Source: Micromonospora yasonensis
GTDB taxonomy: Bacteria > Actinomycetota > Actinomycetes > Mycobacteriales > Micromonosporaceae
Length of the DNA stretch: 44,772 nucleotides
Assembly: GCF_026013475.1 (NCBI RefSeq)
Contig: NZ_JAPDPH010000037.1
Coordinates: forward strand, 1-44,772
Direction of reading: 5' to 3'
This document shows, piece by piece, positions 1 to 8,221 of this stretch; position 1 is the first letter of the stretch; each line of letters begins with the position of its first letter. Position numbers and translations under genes: made by a program. The notes beneath the pieces are model-generated. The model did no database searches, was not told the origin of the DNA, and worked only from the letters and a program-made list of their open reading frames with translations.

Positions 1-1000
1 GCGCGCCCAGGCGCGGATACACCCGCCGCGCATTCAGCTCCAGCACCTTCGCCCGGGCGTCATCCGGCAGGCCAAGATTATCGATGTACCGCAACGTGTC
101 GTCCCAGTGGTGCCCGGTCTCCGGGTCGACTCCACGGACGGCGCCGTACATCTCCGAGGCGAACAGGATGTTGTCGACATCGATGACGCGGTGCAGGAGA
201 TCGATCCCCGCCTGGTGATAGACGCACGTGTCGAAGAAGACGTTGTTCATGACGTGCTCGCTCAACGGCGGACGGCCGAGCCGGTCGGCGAGCCCGCGGT
301 AGCGACCCCAGTGGTAGGGCACCGCGCCGCCACCGTGCGGAATCACGAACCGCAGGGTCGGGAACTCACGGAACAGGTCTCCCTGCAGCAGCTGCATGAA
401 CGCCGTGGTGTCGGCGTTCAGGTAGTGCGCGCCGAGGGCGTGGAAGTTGGGGTTGCACGACGTGGAGACGTGAATCATGGCGGGAACGTCCAGCTCCACC
501 ATCGCCTCGTAGAGGGGAAACCAGTACTCGTCGGTCAACGGTTTGGACGTCCAGTGCCCGCCGGACGGATCCGGGTTCAGGTTGCAGCCGACGAACCCCA
601 GCTCCGCCACGCACCGCCGAAGCTCGATGATCGAGTCGTCCAGCCCACCCTCCGGCGTCTGCGGCAGCTGGCAGGCGCCCACGAAGTGTCGCGGAAACAA
701 CTCGACCACCCGGTGGACCAGGTCGTTCGACACCCGCGCCCAGGCCCGCGCCACGCTCGGATCGGGTACGTGGTGCTCCATGCCCGACGCCTTGGGAGAA
801 AAGATCATCACGTCGCCGCCGCGCTCGCGCAACAGCTTCAACTGGGTGCCCTCGATGCTCTCCCGGATCGCGTCGTCGCTGATGTCGGCAAGCGACGGCT
901 CGGGCCGGTCCGGATCGGCCAGCCGGGCGAGCTGGGCGTCGCGGAACGCCTGCAGCGCCCCGGGCGCCGTGGTGTAGTGGCCGTGGCAGTCGATGATCAC
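1..1000 (-). CDS. ligJ: 4-oxalomesaconate hydratase-like amidohydrolase (3' end cut by window)
   Basis: This is a metal-dependent amidohydrolase-superfamily protein. Its first residues read IIDCHGHYTTAP, the HxH metal-binding opening I associate with LigJ-type 4-oxalomesaconate hydratases, which hydrate 4-oxalomesaconate to 4-carboxy-4-hydroxy-2-oxoadipate in protocatechuate 4,5-cleavage and gallate breakdown. A further metal-site segment, FVIPHGGGAVPYHWGR, lies about two thirds along. The GTG start at 1000 places this motif at the N-terminus and has a GA-rich ribosome site just upstream. About 333 codons are visible, and the family is about 340 residues, so only a few are missing past base 1. 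It is last in a minus-strand series behind the LigK-like aldolase (64-bp gap), which acts on its expected product. Family is secure; the exact substrate is inferred from motif and neighbour. Confidence 0.8.
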   Translation of the reverse strand, partial: MIIDCHGHYTTAPGALQAFRDAQLARLADPDRPEPSLADISDDAIRESIEGTQLKLLRERGGDVMIFSPKASGMEHHVPDPSVARAWARVSNDLVHRVVELFPRHFVGACQLPQTPEGGLDDSIIELRRCVAELGFVGCNLNPDPSGGHWTSKPLTDEYWFPLYEAMVELDVPAMIHVSTSCNPNFHALGAHYLNADTTAFMQLLQGDLFREFPTLRFVIPHGGGAVPYHWGRYRGLADRLGRPPLSEHVMNNVFFDTCVYHQAGIDLLHRVIDVDNILFASEMYGAVRGVDPETGHHWDDTLRYIDNLGLPDDARAKVLELNARRVYPRLGA

Positions 1001-1064
1001 GTGTGTCGCCCTCGTCTCCGCGCGCAGATGGTCCGGTCGACTCCGGCTGCCCGGAGCCGCTGGC

Positions 1065-1754
1065 TCAGTCGTCCGCTTCCTGGTCGATGTAGGTCAGCCC
1101 CTTGCGGGCCAATCGCTCCCGCATGCCGTGCACGTCGAGACTGAGCTCCCCGGCCCGGTAGCGCGCGCGGGAGACCGCCTCCTTCTCCTCCCGCGCCCTC
1201 GACGCGGCCAGCACCCGGCCCGCGGCGGCGCGGGGCACCACGACCACGCCGTCATCGTCGGCGACGACCACGTCGCCCGGCCGCACCAGCTGGCCGGCAC
1301 AGACGAGCGGGACGTTGACGCTGCCGAGGGTCTCCTTGACCGTTCCGGTCGCCGACACGCAGCTCGACCAGACCGGGAAACCCATCCGCGTCAGCTCCGC
1401 CACGTCCCGGCACCCGGCGTCGATGACCAGACCCCGCACGCCGCGTGCCTGCACCGCGACGGCGAGCAGCTCACCGAAGTAACCCGCGTCGGAGAACGAC
1501 GTGGGCGCCACGACGAGGATGTCGCCGTCCCGGCACTGCTCGACGGCCACATGAATCATCCAGTTGTCGCCGGGTGGGACGCTCACGGTCACCGCGGTCC
1601 CGCTGACGTGCGCACCCGGGTAGATCGGTCGCAGCCGCGGCTCCAGCAGGCCCGTACGGCCCTGCGCCTCGTGGATGGTCGCCACGCCGAACGCCGCGAA
1701 GGCGTCGGCGGTGGACCGGTCAGCGCGCCGGATGTTCCGTACGACGACGCTCAT
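1065..1754 (-). CDS. ligK: 4-carboxy-4-hydroxy-2-oxoadipate aldolase / RraA-family protein
   Basis: A 229-residue protein of the RraA / class II pyruvate aldolase family. The family signature is clear: GELLAVA at residues 94-100, then DAGCRD with Arg116-Asp117 that bind pyruvate and the divalent metal, and a [15 protein letters not shown] block. Members cleave 4-carboxy-4-hydroxy-2-oxoadipate to pyruvate and oxaloacetate, and often also decarboxylate oxaloacetate. True RraA (RNase E inhibitor) proteins share the fold, but a LigJ-like hydratase directly downstream argues for the aldolase role. The start at 1754 has a good GAAGGGAG ribosome site. It lies 42 bp after the dehydrogenase gene, so the three genes are probably one transcript. 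Family sure; substrate inferred from context. Confidence 0.82.
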   Translation of the reverse strand: MSVVVRNIRRADRSTADAFAAFGVATIHEAQGRTGLLEPRLRPIYPGAHVSGTAVTVSVPPGDNWMIHVAVEQCRDGDILVVAPTSFSDAGYFGELLAVAVQARGVRGLVIDAGCRDVAELTRMGFPVWSSCVSATGTVKETLGSVNVPLVCAGQLVRPGDVVVADDDGVVVVPRAAAGRVLAASRAREEKEAVSRARYRAGELSLDVHGMRERLARKGLTYIDQEADD

Positions 1755-1796
1755 CTCGCTCCCTTCGCACGATCCTCAGGTGGATTGCCGGCCCCG

Positions 1797-2906
1797 TCAC
1801 TGCCACGGCAGCAGGGACACGTGGATGACGCCGTCCTCGCCCTCGCCGCCGACCGCCCGGATGGCGCGGTCCACCTCGGACAGCCCGTACGTGTGCGTGG
1901 TCAGCCGCTCGAGCGGGAAGCGGCCGGCGGCCAGCTGCGCGAGCGCGAGTTCGCAGGCACGGTAGCTGTGGCCGCGGGCGCTCTTGATGGTGATGGCCTT
2001 CTCGGTCACCTTCTTCACCGGGAAGTCGGGGAACGCCGCCATCTCCCCCTGGATCAGCAGGGTGCCGGCCCTCCGCTTGAGCGCGTCGATGCCGAGCAGG
2101 ACGGGTGCCACACCCGCGCCGGCGGTGCAGTCGAGTACGACGTCGACGCCCTTGCCGCCGGTGAGCTGCATGACGCGCTCGAGCGGGTCCTCGGTCTGGA
2201 CGTCGATGACGTGGTCGGCGCCGAGCGCCTTCGCCAGCTCGAGCCGCGCCGCGTCCCGGGTGGTGCCGGTGACGATGATGAGCGAGGCGCCGGCCTGCTT
2301 GCAGGCGACCGTCTGGGACAGCCCCTGCTGGCCCGGCCCCTGGATCAGCACCGTGGAGTCGTAGCCGACACCCGCGTCGAACAGCGCCCACTCGATGCCG
2401 TTGGACAGCGGTGTCACGATCCCGGCCAGCTCCGCCGACACCCCGTCCGGCACCTTGTGCAGGACGGCGTTCCAGGGCAGGTACAGGTAGCCCGAGAACC
2501 CGCCCCACAGGTGGTACGGGTTCTCGGCGGAGGTGTAGCCGTAGCGGCGTGCGTCCGGGTTGGTCCGCCAGTCGGTGGCCTCACAGTGGCGGTACTCCCC
2601 GAGGTGGCACCACGCGCACCGCCGGCACGGGACATAGTGCTCGAGGAAGACCCGGTCCCCCTCGGCCACGCCCTGCCGCTCGCGGAACACGCGTCCCGCC
2701 TTGGCGATGACCCCGACGTTCTCGTGCCCCATGATGACCGGGGCCTGCAGGACCGGTTTGGCGTACATCTTGACGTCGGTGCCGCAGATGCCGGCCACCT
2801 CGACCTTGAGCAGGGCACCGTCCTCCGGAACGTCCGGCATCGGGTACTCGCGGAACTCGGTGCGGCCTGGTCCGGTGCGCACCGCCGCCAGAACCTGCTC
2901 ACCCAT
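1797..2906 (-). CDS. Zinc-binding alcohol dehydrogenase (MDR family)
   Basis: A 369-residue medium-chain zinc dehydrogenase. The catalytic zinc site is visible as Cys41 (ICGTDV) and His61-Glu62 (MGHENVG). The four structural-zinc cysteines are Cys94, Cys97, Cys100 and Cys108. A Rossmann half follows with GPGQQGLSQ, so NAD(P) is the expected cofactor, and the overall pattern is like threonine or sorbitol dehydrogenase. It is first of three minus-strand genes ahead of the LigK- and LigJ-like enzymes and starts opposite the decarboxylase-like gene. In this setting it may oxidise a diol or hydroxy intermediate of the aromatic pathway, but nothing in the sequence fixes the substrate. The ATG at 2906 has a GGGAGGA ribosome site. 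Complete and unremarkable in length. Confidence 0.88.
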   Translation of the reverse strand: MGEQVLAAVRTGPGRTEFREYPMPDVPEDGALLKVEVAGICGTDVKMYAKPVLQAPVIMGHENVGVIAKAGRVFRERQGVAEGDRVFLEHYVPCRRCAWCHLGEYRHCEATDWRTNPDARRYGYTSAENPYHLWGGFSGYLYLPWNAVLHKVPDGVSAELAGIVTPLSNGIEWALFDAGVGYDSTVLIQGPGQQGLSQTVACKQAGASLIIVTGTTRDAARLELAKALGADHVIDVQTEDPLERVMQLTGGKGVDVVLDCTAGAGVAPVLLGIDALKRRAGTLLIQGEMAAFPDFPVKKVTEKAITIKSARGHSYRACELALAQLAAGRFPLERLTTHTYGLSEVDRAIRAVGGEGEDGVIHVSLLPWQ

Positions 2907-2959
2907 GGGCCGTCCTCCCTCGCTCGCCGGCAGGGATGCCCGGCGCCGCCTTGGTCTTA

Positions 2960-2970
2960 TGGTCTAACAC
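2960..2970 (+). promoter_or_regulatory. Possible FadR/GntR operator in the divergent dehydrogenase-decarboxylase gap
   Basis: TGGTCTAACAC resembles the FadR-subfamily consensus TGGTCTGACCA. It lies in the 156-bp gap between two divergent catabolic units. A related TGGTATGACAT lies upstream of the cluster's GntR gene at 8321. Regulation of this gap by that regulator is inference. Confidence 0.4.
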
Positions 2971-3062
2971 TTATCATGTTACGGTCGGCCGGTACAGAGC
3001 CCGGGGCGTGGTGACGCATCCCGGCGGACCCGGACGACAGCGAGGGGAGCTGAGCGAGACCG

Positions 3063-4004
3063 ATGACGCAGGTGCAGCTCACGACCGTGACCAGGACCCA
3101 GGGGAACAACCAGGCCCTCAAGGACGGCCGCGTCGCTCCCGAGGGCTTCCGCCTCGACTTCCGGGAGGTTCCCGTCCTCGTCCACGCGTTCCGCCGGATG
3201 GTGCGGGAACTGGAGTTCGACGTCTGCGAGATGGCCTTCACCACCTACCTCTGCGCCAAGGCGCACGGCAAGCCCTTCACGGCTCTGCCGATCTTCCTGG
3301 TCCGCGGGTTCCACCACGGCGCCGTCGTGCAGAGCACCACCGCCGGCCTGCGGACCCCCACCGATCTCGAGGGCCGCAGTGTGGGGGTCAACCGGGGCTA
3401 CACCGTCACCACGGGCGTCTGGGCCCGGGGGATCCTCCAGGACGAGTACGGCGTCGACCTGGACCGGGTGACCTGGGTGCTCTCCGGCGACGAGCACGTG
3501 GCCGAGTACCAACCCCCGGCGAACGTCGTCCCGATGCCAGCGGGGGCGAGCCTCGCGGCGATGCTGGGCACCGGCGAGGTGGCTGCCGCGATCGGCGTCG
3601 AGGCAACCGACGTCGTCCCGCTGATCCCGGACGCCGACGAGGCAGCCTACGCGGCCCTACGTGACCGTGGGCTCTACCCCATCAACCACCTGGTGGTCGT
3701 CAAGGACGAGCTGCTCCAGGCCCACCCGGGGCTCGCCACCGCGCTGTTCGACGCGTTCGCCGCCGCCAAGCGACAGTACGTCGAGGACCTGCGCGCCGAC
3801 GCGATCGAGGCGCCCACAGCCACCGACCTGATGTACCGACGCGTCATGGACATCACCGGCGAGGACCCGCTGCCGTACGGCATCGAACCGAACCGGGAGA
3901 TGATCGAACTGCTCATCTCCCACGCGGTGCGCCAGCGCATTCTCGACCGGCCGCCCGCCGTGGCGGACCTGTTCCCCGCGAGCACCCACGACCTGATCGC
4001 CTGA
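3063..4004 (+). CDS. 4,5-dihydroxyphthalate decarboxylase-like protein
   Basis: A 313-residue cytoplasmic protein with the periplasmic-binding-protein-like fold seen in 4,5-dihydroxyphthalate decarboxylases (Pht5 type). Landmarks are a lysine-free N-terminal beta strand, EMAFTTYLCAKAHGKPFTALP near residue 58, the RTPTDLEGRSVGVNRGYT turn typical of this group, and a long C-terminal helical tail. No signal peptide is present, which argues against an ABC-transporter binding protein. The known enzyme makes protocatechuate from 4,5-dihydroxyphthalate, which fits the Rieske oxygenase and LigJ/LigK-like genes nearby. The start at 3063 follows a GAGGGGAG stretch, although spacing is long. It overlaps nothing and is followed 5 bp later by the RpiB-family gene. 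Substrate could be another carboxylated catechol. Confidence 0.72.
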   Translation: MTQVQLTTVTRTQGNNQALKDGRVAPEGFRLDFREVPVLVHAFRRMVRELEFDVCEMAFTTYLCAKAHGKPFTALPIFLVRGFHHGAVVQSTTAGLRTPTDLEGRSVGVNRGYTVTTGVWARGILQDEYGVDLDRVTWVLSGDEHVAEYQPPANVVPMPAGASLAAMLGTGEVAAAIGVEATDVVPLIPDADEAAYAALRDRGLYPINHLVVVKDELLQAHPGLATALFDAFAAAKRQYVEDLRADAIEAPTATDLMYRRVMDITGEDPLPYGIEPNREMIELLISHAVRQRILDRPPAVADLFPASTHDLIA

Positions 4005-4009
4005 CGGCG

Positions 4010-4462
4010 ATGCGGATCGCGATCGCCGCCGACCACCACGGGCGCCAACTGAAGGCGCACCTCATCGGGTGGCTGACCACCGAGGGGCACCAGGTCGACG
4101 ACCGCGGCGCCCACGACAGCGAGGTGGTGGACTACCCACCGCTCTGCGCCGACCTCGGCCGGCAGATCCTGACAGGTCGCGCCGATCGAGGCATCGTGAT
4201 CGGCGGCACCGGTGGCGGCGAGGCCATCGCCTGCAACAAGATCCACGGAATCCGCGCCGGTCTGTGCACGTCGGCATACCTCGCGGAGATCTCCAGCGGC
4301 CACAACAACACGAATGTCCTCGTCCTGGGCGCCAGGGTGACCACGTCGGAGGAGGCGGTGGCGATCACCGAGAGGTGGCTCGCCACCGCGTTCAAGGGCG
4401 GGCGACACCAGCTGCGCCTCGACCAGATCGCGGCGCTGGAGCGGGGCGAGTCGCTCGCCTGA
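4010..4462 (+). CDS. RpiB/LacAB-family sugar-phosphate isomerase homologue
   Basis: A 150-residue RpiB-family protein starting MRIAIAADHHG. The phosphate-binding and active-site loop reads GGTGGGEAIACNK (residues 65-77). In the E. coli-type enzyme a cysteine sits at the start of this loop. Here it is Gly, and Glu71 lies where mycobacterial RpiB uses a catalytic glutamate, so this is the actinobacterial Glu type. The conserved HNNTNVLVLGARV and GGRHQLRLDQI segments are present. Members normally interconvert ribose and ribulose 5-phosphates. Its place 5 bp after a decarboxylase-like gene inside an aromatic cluster suggests a specialised isomerase rather than the housekeeping enzyme, but that is inference. 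Confidence 0.82.
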   Translation: MRIAIAADHHGRQLKAHLIGWLTTEGHQVDDRGAHDSEVVDYPPLCADLGRQILTGRADRGIVIGGTGGGEAIACNKIHGIRAGLCTSAYLAEISSGHNNTNVLVLGARVTTSEEAVAITERWLATAFKGGRHQLRLDQIAALERGESLA

Positions 4463-4499
4463 CGGACGGTGCGAAGTCCCTGCGGCGTCCGTGCCCGGC

Positions 4500-5348
4500 C
4501 TACACCGCGTCGAGGAACTCCAGCACCCTCGCCGGCGCGCTCTCCTCGGTCTGCTCACTGACCGGAACGTCCCAGTACGTCGCGCGCGGCAGGCACTCCT
4601 CGAGGTAGCGCGCGGCCGATGTCGCGTGGGAGGCGTCCTGACCGGGTACGACCAGGGCGGGGATGTCCAGCCGCAGGAGGTCCTCCGGCTCCGGCCCGGG
4701 CACGGTGTCCCGGTCGAACAGCAGCCGGGCCATGCCGGTCACCAGGACGCCGTACCGGTCGGGGTCCCCCTGCGCGTACGCGTGCGCGAAGGCGGGGTCG
4801 CGCCGGATCACCGTGGCCCACGGTCCCACCCGGGGATCCTTGGTGAACGGTGCGTCGCCGGCGCCGGCCAGGGCGACGACCCCCGCCAGGCCGTGCTCGG
4901 CCACATAGGCCAGATGCTGGCCCAACCGGGCGTGCTGGGTCATCCGGTACCGGACCCCGCCCGCCGGTGAGTAGAGCACCATGCCGGCGACGGTGTCGGG
5001 ATGCGCGACCGCGAACGTGGTGACGATGGAGCAGCCGACACAGCCGCCCATCAGGTGTGCCCGCTCGATGCCCAGCTGGTCGAGCAGGCCCTTGCCCTGC
5101 GCGGCGTAGTCACCCCAGCCGATGCGTTCGACCCGGCCGCCCGACAACCCGGACTCCCGCCGATCGAACGTGATGCAGGTGTAGCTCCTGGTCAGGTGGT
5201 CGAGGAGGTTGAGGCGGCGGTAGACGCCCTGCGTCCGCCAGTTGCCCAGCGTCGCGTTGAAACCGCCCGGGGAGAACATGAGCAGCGGCGGTCCCGAGCC
5301 GGCCACCTCGTAGTGGGTGGCGATCCCGTCGATGATGGCGGTGGGCAC
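4500..5348 (-). CDS. Alpha/beta hydrolase with a cysteine nucleophile elbow
   Basis: A 282-residue alpha/beta hydrolase. The oxyanion-hole strand (LLMFSPGGFN, about residue 22) and the DRRESGLSGG turn are typical. The nucleophile elbow reads MGGCVGC, placing Cys103 where Ser is usual; dienelactone hydrolases also use Cys. The acid residue is probably in VVPGQDASH. The C-terminal strand has YWDVPVSEQTEE and no obvious catalytic His at the usual place, so the chemistry is uncertain. I chose the GTG at 5348, which has GGAGGGG six bases upstream; the longer reading frame to 5588 runs into the PanB-like gene. It is last of the four-gene minus-strand catabolic unit. It could cleave a carbon-carbon or ester bond in a pathway intermediate. 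Confidence 0.82.
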   Translation of the reverse strand: MPTAIIDGIATHYEVAGSGPPLLMFSPGGFNATLGNWRTQGVYRRLNLLDHLTRSYTCITFDRRESGLSGGRVERIGWGDYAAQGKGLLDQLGIERAHLMGGCVGCSIVTTFAVAHPDTVAGMVLYSPAGGVRYRMTQHARLGQHLAYVAEHGLAGVVALAGAGDAPFTKDPRVGPWATVIRRDPAFAHAYAQGDPDRYGVLVTGMARLLFDRDTVPGPEPEDLLRLDIPALVVPGQDASHATSAARYLEECLPRATYWDVPVSEQTEESAPARVLEFLDAV

Positions 5349-5401
5349 GACGCCCCTCCGTTCCTGTCCGATGAACCTGTGCGACGAGGGACCGCCACCG
5401 A

Positions 5402-6241
5402 TCAACTCGGTGGCGCGCTCCGGGTGCCGCCCTTGATCTGCCGTCCGCCGCGCACGTCCTCGGCGTAGGCCGCGATCGCGTCGTAGCTGATCCGCGCCAC
5501 GTTGGCGTACGTTTCCGTGGGCTTGTCCAGCGCCGAGGCGGCATAGCCGATGGCCGCGGTCGCCATGCGCATCCGCCCGTCGAGCCACGGTCCACCACCG
5601 AACCCGCCGACGACCGGGATCGACACCGCGCGGGCGACCGCCGCGCCGACGACCGGCCCGGAGTTGGTGAAGTTGAGCAGCGCGGCCCCCGCCGCCTCCA
5701 ACCGCTTCGCCTCGGCGACCAGCTCGTCCATCATCTCCGCCGGCACCTCGGCCGCGGAGCCCGGATCCACGGTGTACGGCACGCCGTACCGCAGTGCCGT
5801 CTGCGGGGTGATCCCGAACTGGGCGAAAACCGGAATGCCGGCCCGGTTGACGGCCGTGACCGCGTCGAGGTGCTCGGACGCCCCGTCCAGCTTGACGAGG
5901 TCGACGCCGGCCTCCTTGACGAGCCTGATCGCCGCCCGCACCGCGCTGTCGGGCCCCTCCTGCAAGGGACCGAACGGGAAGTCGCAGCTGAGCAACGCCC
6001 GCCGCACCCCTCTACGGACCGCCTGCGCGACGACGATCATCTGGTCCATCGTCACCTCGAGGGGGTTCGACTGGCCCCAGAGATTGACGCCGACGGTGTC
6101 GCCGACCGACACGATGTCCACGCCCACCCGGTCGACGATCCGGGCCATCTGATAGTCCCAGACCACCACACCGACGATCTTCCGCCCGCCGCGCTTCATC
6201 GCCTGCAGCGCGGGCAGAGTGACCTGCTCGTCTGTTCCCAC
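5402..6241 (-). CDS. PanB-like ketopantoate hydroxymethyltransferase-family protein
   Basis: A 279-residue TIM-barrel protein of the PanB / PEP-mutase superfamily. Visible hallmarks are WDYQMARIVDRVGVDIVSVGD (metal-binding Asp in VGD), VRRG, CDFPFGPLQEG and VDLVKLDG, followed by GIPVFAQFGITPQ, where PanB usually has GHxGLTPQ. PanB adds a hydroxymethyl group to 2-oxoisovalerate for pantothenate synthesis. The GHxGL motif is altered here and the gene sits among aromatic catabolic genes, so another aldol or retro-aldol reaction is likely. I chose the GTG at 6241, with AGGAG eight bases upstream. It begins 14 bp after the unknown 170-aa gene and precedes the hydrolase by 53 bp, so they are co-transcribed. 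Product unknown. Confidence 0.75.
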   Translation of the reverse strand: MGTDEQVTLPALQAMKRGGRKIVGVVVWDYQMARIVDRVGVDIVSVGDTVGVNLWGQSNPLEVTMDQMIVVAQAVRRGVRRALLSCDFPFGPLQEGPDSAVRAAIRLVKEAGVDLVKLDGASEHLDAVTAVNRAGIPVFAQFGITPQTALRYGVPYTVDPGSAAEVPAEMMDELVAEAKRLEAAGAALLNFTNSGPVVGAAVARAVSIPVVGGFGGGPWLDGRMRMATAAIGYAASALDKPTETYANVARISYDAIAAYAEDVRGGRQIKGGTRSAPPS

Positions 6242-6255
6242 CCTCACTCCTCGAC

Positions 6256-6768
6256 CTAGGCCCGCAATGCGGTGAGCAGCTCTGAGACGTCCTGCTCGTC
6301 GTACGTCACGAGGAGGACCCGGGCGTGGGGCCGCAGCGCCGAGACCGTCTCGCCGGCGTCGCGCCCGCCGGCCAGCACCACGCCGGCCGTCATGGTCCCG
6401 CGCAGGGTGCACGCGTCGCCGATCGCACGCGCCGCGTAGGCACCGTCGTCGGTGCTGGCCACCATCATGGCGACATCGGCACCGGCGAGTTCCAGGCTCA
6501 GCCGGGACTCAAATCCATGGGTCGACAGCAGGCCCACGTCCGCCACCTCGCCGTTGCTCTGCGCCAGCAGTGTCGGGGACTTGCACACGAAGAAGCGGGC
6601 AGTCGCCCATGGCTGCTCGGCGACCCGGCGTACGACCCGCTCCGCCCCGGCGTCCAAGGCCACGACGCGGGTTCCCCGGGAGGGCGCGATCGGGACGTTG
6701 ATCCGGAAGCGGGCCTCGGCGGACGTGGCGGCCCGGGCGCAGCTGTTGAGCAGAATCGGGCGGTTCAT
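6256..6768 (-). CDS. Conserved protein of unknown function in the catabolic operon
   Basis: A 170-residue protein that I do not recognise. It has alternating hydrophobic strands and helices (GTRVVALDAGAERVV, ADVGLLSTHGFE, AGADVAMMVAS, MTAGVVLAGG, HARVLLVTYDE), which suggests a small Rossmann-like alpha/beta fold. No signal peptide, membrane helix or metal-cluster motif is visible. The ATG at 6768 lies 2 bp after the TGA of the Rieske oxygenase gene, so translational coupling is likely, and the PanB-like gene follows after 14 bp. It could be an accessory or regulatory subunit of a neighbour, or a nucleotide-binding protein. The function is not deducible from the sequence alone. Confidence 0.7.
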   Translation of the reverse strand: MNRPILLNSCARAATSAEARFRINVPIAPSRGTRVVALDAGAERVVRRVAEQPWATARFFVCKSPTLLAQSNGEVADVGLLSTHGFESRLSLELAGADVAMMVASTDDGAYAARAIGDACTLRGTMTAGVVLAGGRDAGETVSALRPHARVLLVTYDEQDVSELLTALRA

Positions 6769-6770
6769 GG

Positions 6771-8057
6771 TCACACCGACGTCTGCGGGGTACCAGGGAT
6801 CACGGTCACGGCATCGCCGCACGACTCAAGGAAGGACTCGGCCCGGGGCAGCACGATCGCGGCCGAGCGCACCCGGTGATGGGCGGGGTCCACCCCGGGC
6901 GGGGTCACACCTTCGTCGCGGAGTGCGATGGCGGCCTTCCGCAGCTTCTGGCGGGCCTTGATGATGCCGCTGTCCGCGGGGACGAGCCGCTCCTTGGTCC
7001 GGTCGACGATGGGCCCCATGCTCTCCTGCAGGGAGGCGTCCTGGATCGCGATGCCCCTGACCCCCGAGTAGTGCTCCCCGCGCTTCTGCGCCTCGCGGTC
7101 CATGAGGTAGTCGTTGTCCTTGTTCTGCACCGGCCGGTAGGTGCCCGGGATGTTCTCGCTGTGCACCCCGAAGCCAGCCTTCATGGCCTGCAGCTCGGCC
7201 GGGGTCAACGCCCGGACCGGGTGGTAGTCGAAGGTGTAGACCCAGCAGTTCTCGTCATCGATCGGGACCCAGAAGTGGCCGTGCACCGGATGGTCACCCC
7301 GCGGGGGGACCATCGTGAAGCTCGGCATGATCCACGGGGTGATGCGCCAGTAGTACTTGCCGTCCTCGGCGTTGCGTCGGGCACCGACGAACAGGCCGCC
7401 GTCGGCCTCGGCGACCTCGAAGAACGGCTTCAGGTCGCCGATGTTGTACTGGTTGCCCTTGGCGCCCTTGAACAGCGGGTCGGTCTTGAGAGCGCCAGAG
7501 TGCAGCCACGTGACGTGGCTCGAGTCGATGCCGCCCTCCAGCGCCTGCAGCCAGTTGCTCTCCTGCCAGCGCTTGGAGGTGTAGGTCTGCTCCGACGGCA
7601 CATGGACGAACTCGAACTCGGGCAGCCCCGGGCGCTTCGCAGGGTCGCCCAGGTAGGCCCACAGAATGTCGCCGACTTTGACGAGCGGATACGAGGTGAG
7701 CTTGACGGTGGCGCAGAAGGTGCCGTTGTCCGGCTCGGAGGGCACCTCCACGCACTGGCCGGTCACGTCGTACTTCCAGCCGTGGTAGCTGCAGCGCAGG
7801 CCGCCTTCCTCGTTGCGGCCGAACCACAGCGACGCACCCCGGTGGGCACAGAACTCGTCGATCAGCCCGTACCGGCCCTCGCTGTCCCGGAAGGCGATCA
7901 GGCGTTCGGAGAGAAGCTTGACTCGCACCGGCGGGCAGTCGTTCTCCGGCAACTCCTCGGCGAGCAGGGCGGGGATCCAGTACTGCCGGAACAGCTCACC
8001 CATCGGCGTCCCAGGACCAGTCTGCGTCAAAAGCTCGTTGAGCTCTCGTCTGAGCAT
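6771..8057 (-). CDS. Rieske non-heme iron oxygenase, phthalate 4,5-dioxygenase-like oxygenase subunit
   Basis: A 428-residue ring-hydroxylating oxygenase. The Rieske [2Fe-2S] ligands are Cys70, His72, Cys89 and His92 (CAHRG and CSYHGWKYD). The mononuclear iron site is visible as Asp178 (bridging), His181 and His186 in GGIDSSHVTWLH, with Asp340 the likely third ligand. The N-terminus (TGPGTPMGELFRQYWIPALL) strongly recalls phthalate 4,5-dioxygenase, a homomultimeric oxygenase that makes the cis-4,5-dihydrodiol of phthalate. That enzyme needs a separate reductase, and none is in this window. The start at 8057 has GGAGGA upstream. It is the first gene of a four-gene unit, divergent from the GntR regulator. 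Family certain; phthalate itself is a good guess that other aromatic carboxylates could replace. Confidence 0.9.
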   Translation of the reverse strand: MLRRELNELLTQTGPGTPMGELFRQYWIPALLAEELPENDCPPVRVKLLSERLIAFRDSEGRYGLIDEFCAHRGASLWFGRNEEGGLRCSYHGWKYDVTGQCVEVPSEPDNGTFCATVKLTSYPLVKVGDILWAYLGDPAKRPGLPEFEFVHVPSEQTYTSKRWQESNWLQALEGGIDSSHVTWLHSGALKTDPLFKGAKGNQYNIGDLKPFFEVAEADGGLFVGARRNAEDGKYYWRITPWIMPSFTMVPPRGDHPVHGHFWVPIDDENCWVYTFDYHPVRALTPAELQAMKAGFGVHSENIPGTYRPVQNKDNDYLMDREAQKRGEHYSGVRGIAIQDASLQESMGPIVDRTKERLVPADSGIIKARQKLRKAAIALRDEGVTPPGVDPAHHRVRSAAIVLPRAESFLESCGDAVTVIPGTPQTSV

Positions 8058-8112
8058 CCTCGCGTTCCTCCCGACTCCTGGCCCTCGCCACGACAGCTCC
8101 CTGAAGTGCTAA

Positions 8113-8123
8113 CCATCATACCA
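8113..8123 (-). promoter_or_regulatory. Possible GntR/FadR half-operator upstream of the Rieske oxygenase gene
   Basis: On the minus strand this reads TGGTATGATGG, 55 bp before the oxygenase start, with a TGGTT overlapping its end. The 8-mer TGGTATGA recurs exactly at 8321 near the regulator. It is a likely binding element for the GntR protein encoded next door. Confidence 0.4.
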
Positions 8124-8221
8124 TTATGCCAGTCGATCGCAACGGGCAACTGATCCTCGATCGCCGCCGGCGGTCCCCCGGGGCGCGCGAGAGGCCGTCA
8201 ATGCAAGTAGGCGAGGCTGTC

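Noticed and set aside
993..3014. Long plus-strand open frame of 673 codons
   Set aside because: It lies antisense to the LigJ-, LigK- and dehydrogenase-type genes and has Arg/Gly/Pro-rich, low-complexity translation without any known motif; a high-GC shadow.
4500..5588. Longer alpha/beta hydrolase from an upstream start
   Set aside because: The extra N-terminal 80 residues lie inside the PanB-like gene and do not look like protein; GTG 5348 has a strong ribosome site.
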